This document shows, piece by piece, positions 62,236 through 64,000 of a stretch of 64,000 nucleotides of DNA. Under the pieces are notes generated by a model, which searched no databases, was not told the DNA's origin, and saw only the letters and a program-made list of their open reading frames with translations. The position numbers and the translations under genes are program-made. Source of the stretch: Xanthomonas hyacinthi (GTDB lineage: Bacteria > Pseudomonadota > Gammaproteobacteria > Xanthomonadales > Xanthomonadaceae); the NCBI RefSeq assembly GCF_009769165.1, contig NZ_CP043476.1:3603001-3667000 (forward strand), written 5' to 3'. Position 1 is the first letter of the stretch, and each line of letters opens with the position of its first letter.

Positions 62236-63396
62236 ATGAGCGAAGCATGGACCCGGCGGCAATGGCTGGGCCTGTCCGGCAGCGCGCTGCTGGCGGGGCT
62301 GCTGCCCGCGACGGCGCCGGCAGGCGCGGCGGCGGTGCCGGCTGTGCCAGCCACGGCCAAGCGCGAGGGCGCGACCGACGCCGCGGCGCTGTACCGGCGC
62401 GCGCTGGTGCTCGACGCCAACACCCTGGCCTCGATCGGCCAGCTGGCCGGCGACGACGACAGTGCCGACCGCATACGCCAGCTGCGCGATTCCGGCGTGA
62501 CCGCGTTGAAGACCACGCTGGGCGGCGCCGACGGCGACTTCGAAGCGGCGGTGAAGGACATCGCCGCCGCGCAGGCGCTGGTCGAGCACTATCCGCAGCA
62601 CTTCCTGAAAGTGCTGCGCCACGACGACCTGCGCCGGGCCAAGCGCGAGGACAGGATCGCGCTGATCTTCTCCTTCGAATCGGCCGCGATGCTGGAGGAC
62701 AAGCCCGAGCGCATCGACCTGTTCCGCCAGCTCGGCGTGCGCGTGATGCAGCTGTCCTACAACCACGCCTCGCCGTTCGGCAGCGGCTGCCTGGACGGCG
62801 ATGCCGGCGGTGTCACCGCGCTCGGGCACGAGGCGATCACGCGGATGAACCGGCTCGGCGTGGCGCTGGACCTGAGCCATGCCAACGCGCAGACCACCCG
62901 CGAGGGCATCGCGCTGTCGCAGCGGCCGCCGGTGATCACCCACGCCGGCTGCAGCGCGGTGTTCGCGCATCCGCGCAACAAGCTCGACCGCGACATGCGC
63001 GCGCTGGCCGACAAGGGCGGGGTGATGGGCATCTACATGCTGCCGTTCCTGACCGAGGACAGCCGCCAGCCGCAGCTGGCCGATTATCTGCGGCACATGC
63101 GGCATGCGCTGGACGTGTGCGGCGAGGACCACGTCGGCATCGGTACCGATTCGATGTTCTTCCCGGTCACCGCGCAGGACGTGCGCGAGATGGACAAGCA
63201 GATGCAGCAGCGCCGCCGCGACGGCATCGGTGCACCCGGCGAGAACCGCACGCCGTACCTGCCCGACGTCAACAGCGTGCGCAAGCTCGAACGCGTCGCC
63301 GATGGCCTGCTGCGCCACGGCTACGGCGCGCGGGTGACCGAAAAGGTGCTGGGGCTGAACTTCGACCGGGTCTTCGGCGCGATCTGGGCGGCCTGA
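62236..63396 (+). CDS. M19 membrane dipeptidase homologue, Tat-exported
   Basis: A 386-residue protein of the renal dipeptidase family. A Tat-type signal (TRRQWLGLSGSALLAGLLP) leads it to the periplasm. Zinc-binding blocks present are FSFESA (bridging Glu), LDLSHAN (His) and ITHAGCSAVFAHPRN (His and Arg), plus GIGTDSMFF. The first block, normally DGHxD, reads LDANTLAS, so two zinc ligands are missing. It may bind one metal or be a non-peptidase like PvdM relatives. Confidence 0.87.
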   Translation: MSEAWTRRQWLGLSGSALLAGLLPATAPAGAAAVPAVPATAKREGATDAAALYRRALVLDANTLASIGQLAGDDDSADRIRQLRDSGVTALKTTLGGADGDFEAAVKDIAAAQALVEHYPQHFLKVLRHDDLRRAKREDRIALIFSFESAAMLEDKPERIDLFRQLGVRVMQLSYNHASPFGSGCLDGDAGGVTALGHEAITRMNRLGVALDLSHANAQTTREGIALSQRPPVITHAGCSAVFAHPRNKLDRDMRALADKGGVMGIYMLPFLTEDSRQPQLADYLRHMRHALDVCGEDHVGIGTDSMFFPVTAQDVREMDKQMQQRRRDGIGAPGENRTPYLPDVNSVRKLERVADGLLRHGYGARVTEKVLGLNFDRVFGAIWAA

Positions 63397-63672
63397 CGCG
63401 CGCGCCCAGATCGCGTGCGCCGGTGGACTGCGGCGTTGCATGCAGCGCGCCGGACTGTTCCAGCGGTGCTGCGCCGAACGCATTGACCCGCTTATGGCGC
63501 AGGTCCAGACTTGCGCCCTCGTCCACCGTATCGCCCGCCCTCCCATGCCGCACGCACCGCTGCTGATATTGCCCAACGATGCCCTGCGCGCCAGCGCGGG
63601 CCGGGTGCGCCTGCCTGACGGTATGGACAACGCCGAGCCGTAGCGCTCCGCCGCCGCCGATCCGCCGCAGAC
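63397..63672. other. Gene-poor spacer before the elongation factor gene
   Basis: No credible gene is present. The only small frame (from 63545, MPHAPLLILPNDALRASAG, 32 residues) has no convincing ribosome-binding site. The spacer ends at a terminator. Confidence 0.5.
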
Positions 63673-63673
63673 G

Positions 63674-63697
63674 AGCACCCGATGGGTGCTTTTTTAT
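63674..63697 (+). terminator. Rho-independent terminator
   Basis: Stem AGCACCC/GGGTGCT with loop GAT, followed by TTTTT. It separates whatever is transcribed from the dipeptidase side from the elongation factor gene. Confidence 0.9.
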
Positions 63698-63838
63698 TGC
63701 CTTTTTTCCAGCTTTCCCACTTCCGAGACGCGAAGGAGAACGTGCCATGCACCACGCCGCCGAACCCGAAATCTAGCCGCATGCCCACGCGCCAACCGGG
63801 GCATGCGGCCTCTCCGTGTTGGCACTGGAACCCATCTC

Positions 63839-64000
63839 ATGAACACCCAAACCCTTTCCCGCTGGCGCAACCTCGGCATCATCGCCCACATCGACGCCGG
63901 CAAGACCACCCTCACCGAACGCCTGCTGTGGGCCACCGGCGCGATCCATCGCGTCGGCGAAGTCCACGACGGCGCCGCCACCACCGACTTCTCCGACATC
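63839..64000 (+). CDS. fusA: Elongation factor G, N-terminal 54 codons (3' end outside window)
   Basis: The window ends inside the gene. The visible part has the P-loop [19 protein letters not shown] and [18 protein letters not shown], which leads into switch I, so the translational GTPase EF-G is certain. The sequence ([14 protein letters not shown]) and the isolated position, without ribosomal protein genes next to it, suggest a second EF-G copy and not the one in the str operon. Confidence 0.9.
   Translation, partial: MNTQTLSRWRNLGIIAHIDAGKTTLTERLLWATGAIHRVGEVHDGAATTDFSDI

Noticed and set aside
1..64000. CRISPR arrays, tRNA and rRNA genes
   Set aside because: No regularly spaced repeats and no tRNA- or rRNA-like sequence were seen on either strand.

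Overview
The window is about 64 kb of high-GC DNA from a plant-associated gammaproteobacterium, almost certainly a Xanthomonas. The evidence is a complete Hrp2-type type III secretion (T3S) cluster with HrpG and HrpX regulators, perfect plant-inducible-promoter (PIP) boxes, xanthomonad-style short intergenic repeats, TonB-dependent receptors and paired M13 peptidases. The cluster order is not that of the best-known Xanthomonas species. hrpX lies inside the cluster between hrcT and hrcC, hrpG lies at the left flank, and no hrpF is visible. This resembles what is described for the X. translucens group and is reminiscent of Ralstonia; the species assignment is an inference.

Left arm (1-25.5 kb): the end of asnB, a beta-helix lipoprotein, a penicillin-acylase-type Ntn hydrolase, a bacterioferritin without the usual haem ligand, parC, and an intact marR-outer membrane factor-emrA-emrB efflux operon beside a broken AraC gene. 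Then come a broken SGNH hydrolase, an XRE regulator, an IS3 relic, two M13 peptidase paralogues (one with a damaged zinc motif), a phytoene-desaturase-like oxidoreductase and a frameshifted TonB-dependent receptor.

T3S region (25.8-54.0 kb). An outlying operon (chaperone and two large unrecognised proteins, 25.8-30.0 kb) has its own PIP box. A relic insertion sequence, hrpG, an apparently intact IS5-family element and an IS630 relic separate it from the core. The core has a leftward arm (hrcU-hrcV-hpaP-hrcQ-hrcR-hrcS-hpaA-hrcD-hrpD6-hrpE-like-hpaB) and a rightward arm (hrpB1-hrpB2-hrcJ-hrpB4-hrcL-hrcN-hrpB7-hrcT), driven by two back-to-back PIP boxes. An extra PIP box inside hpaP serves hrcQ onward. 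Rightward hrpX and hrcC follow, then a second divergent pair of PIP boxes serving an hpa1-like harpin gene (left) and a 335-residue unknown gene plus hpa2 (right). Together these genes encode the basal body, export apparatus, ATPase complex, secretin, pilus candidate, substrate-specificity and chaperone functions and both master regulators. The 335-residue protein and the two large proteins are the best candidates for new secreted or translocon proteins.

Right arm (54-64 kb): a decayed sugar-acid dehydratase gene, an SDR sugar dehydrogenase, an alginate-lyase-family protein, a LysR regulator and a short gene relic. These look like the remains of a sugar-oxidation locus, and two of its promoters share an operator-like motif. 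Housekeeping genes follow: a glutathione S-transferase, a DUF4261-like protein, a CPA2 antiporter, an M19 dipeptidase homologue and the first 54 codons of a second elongation factor G.
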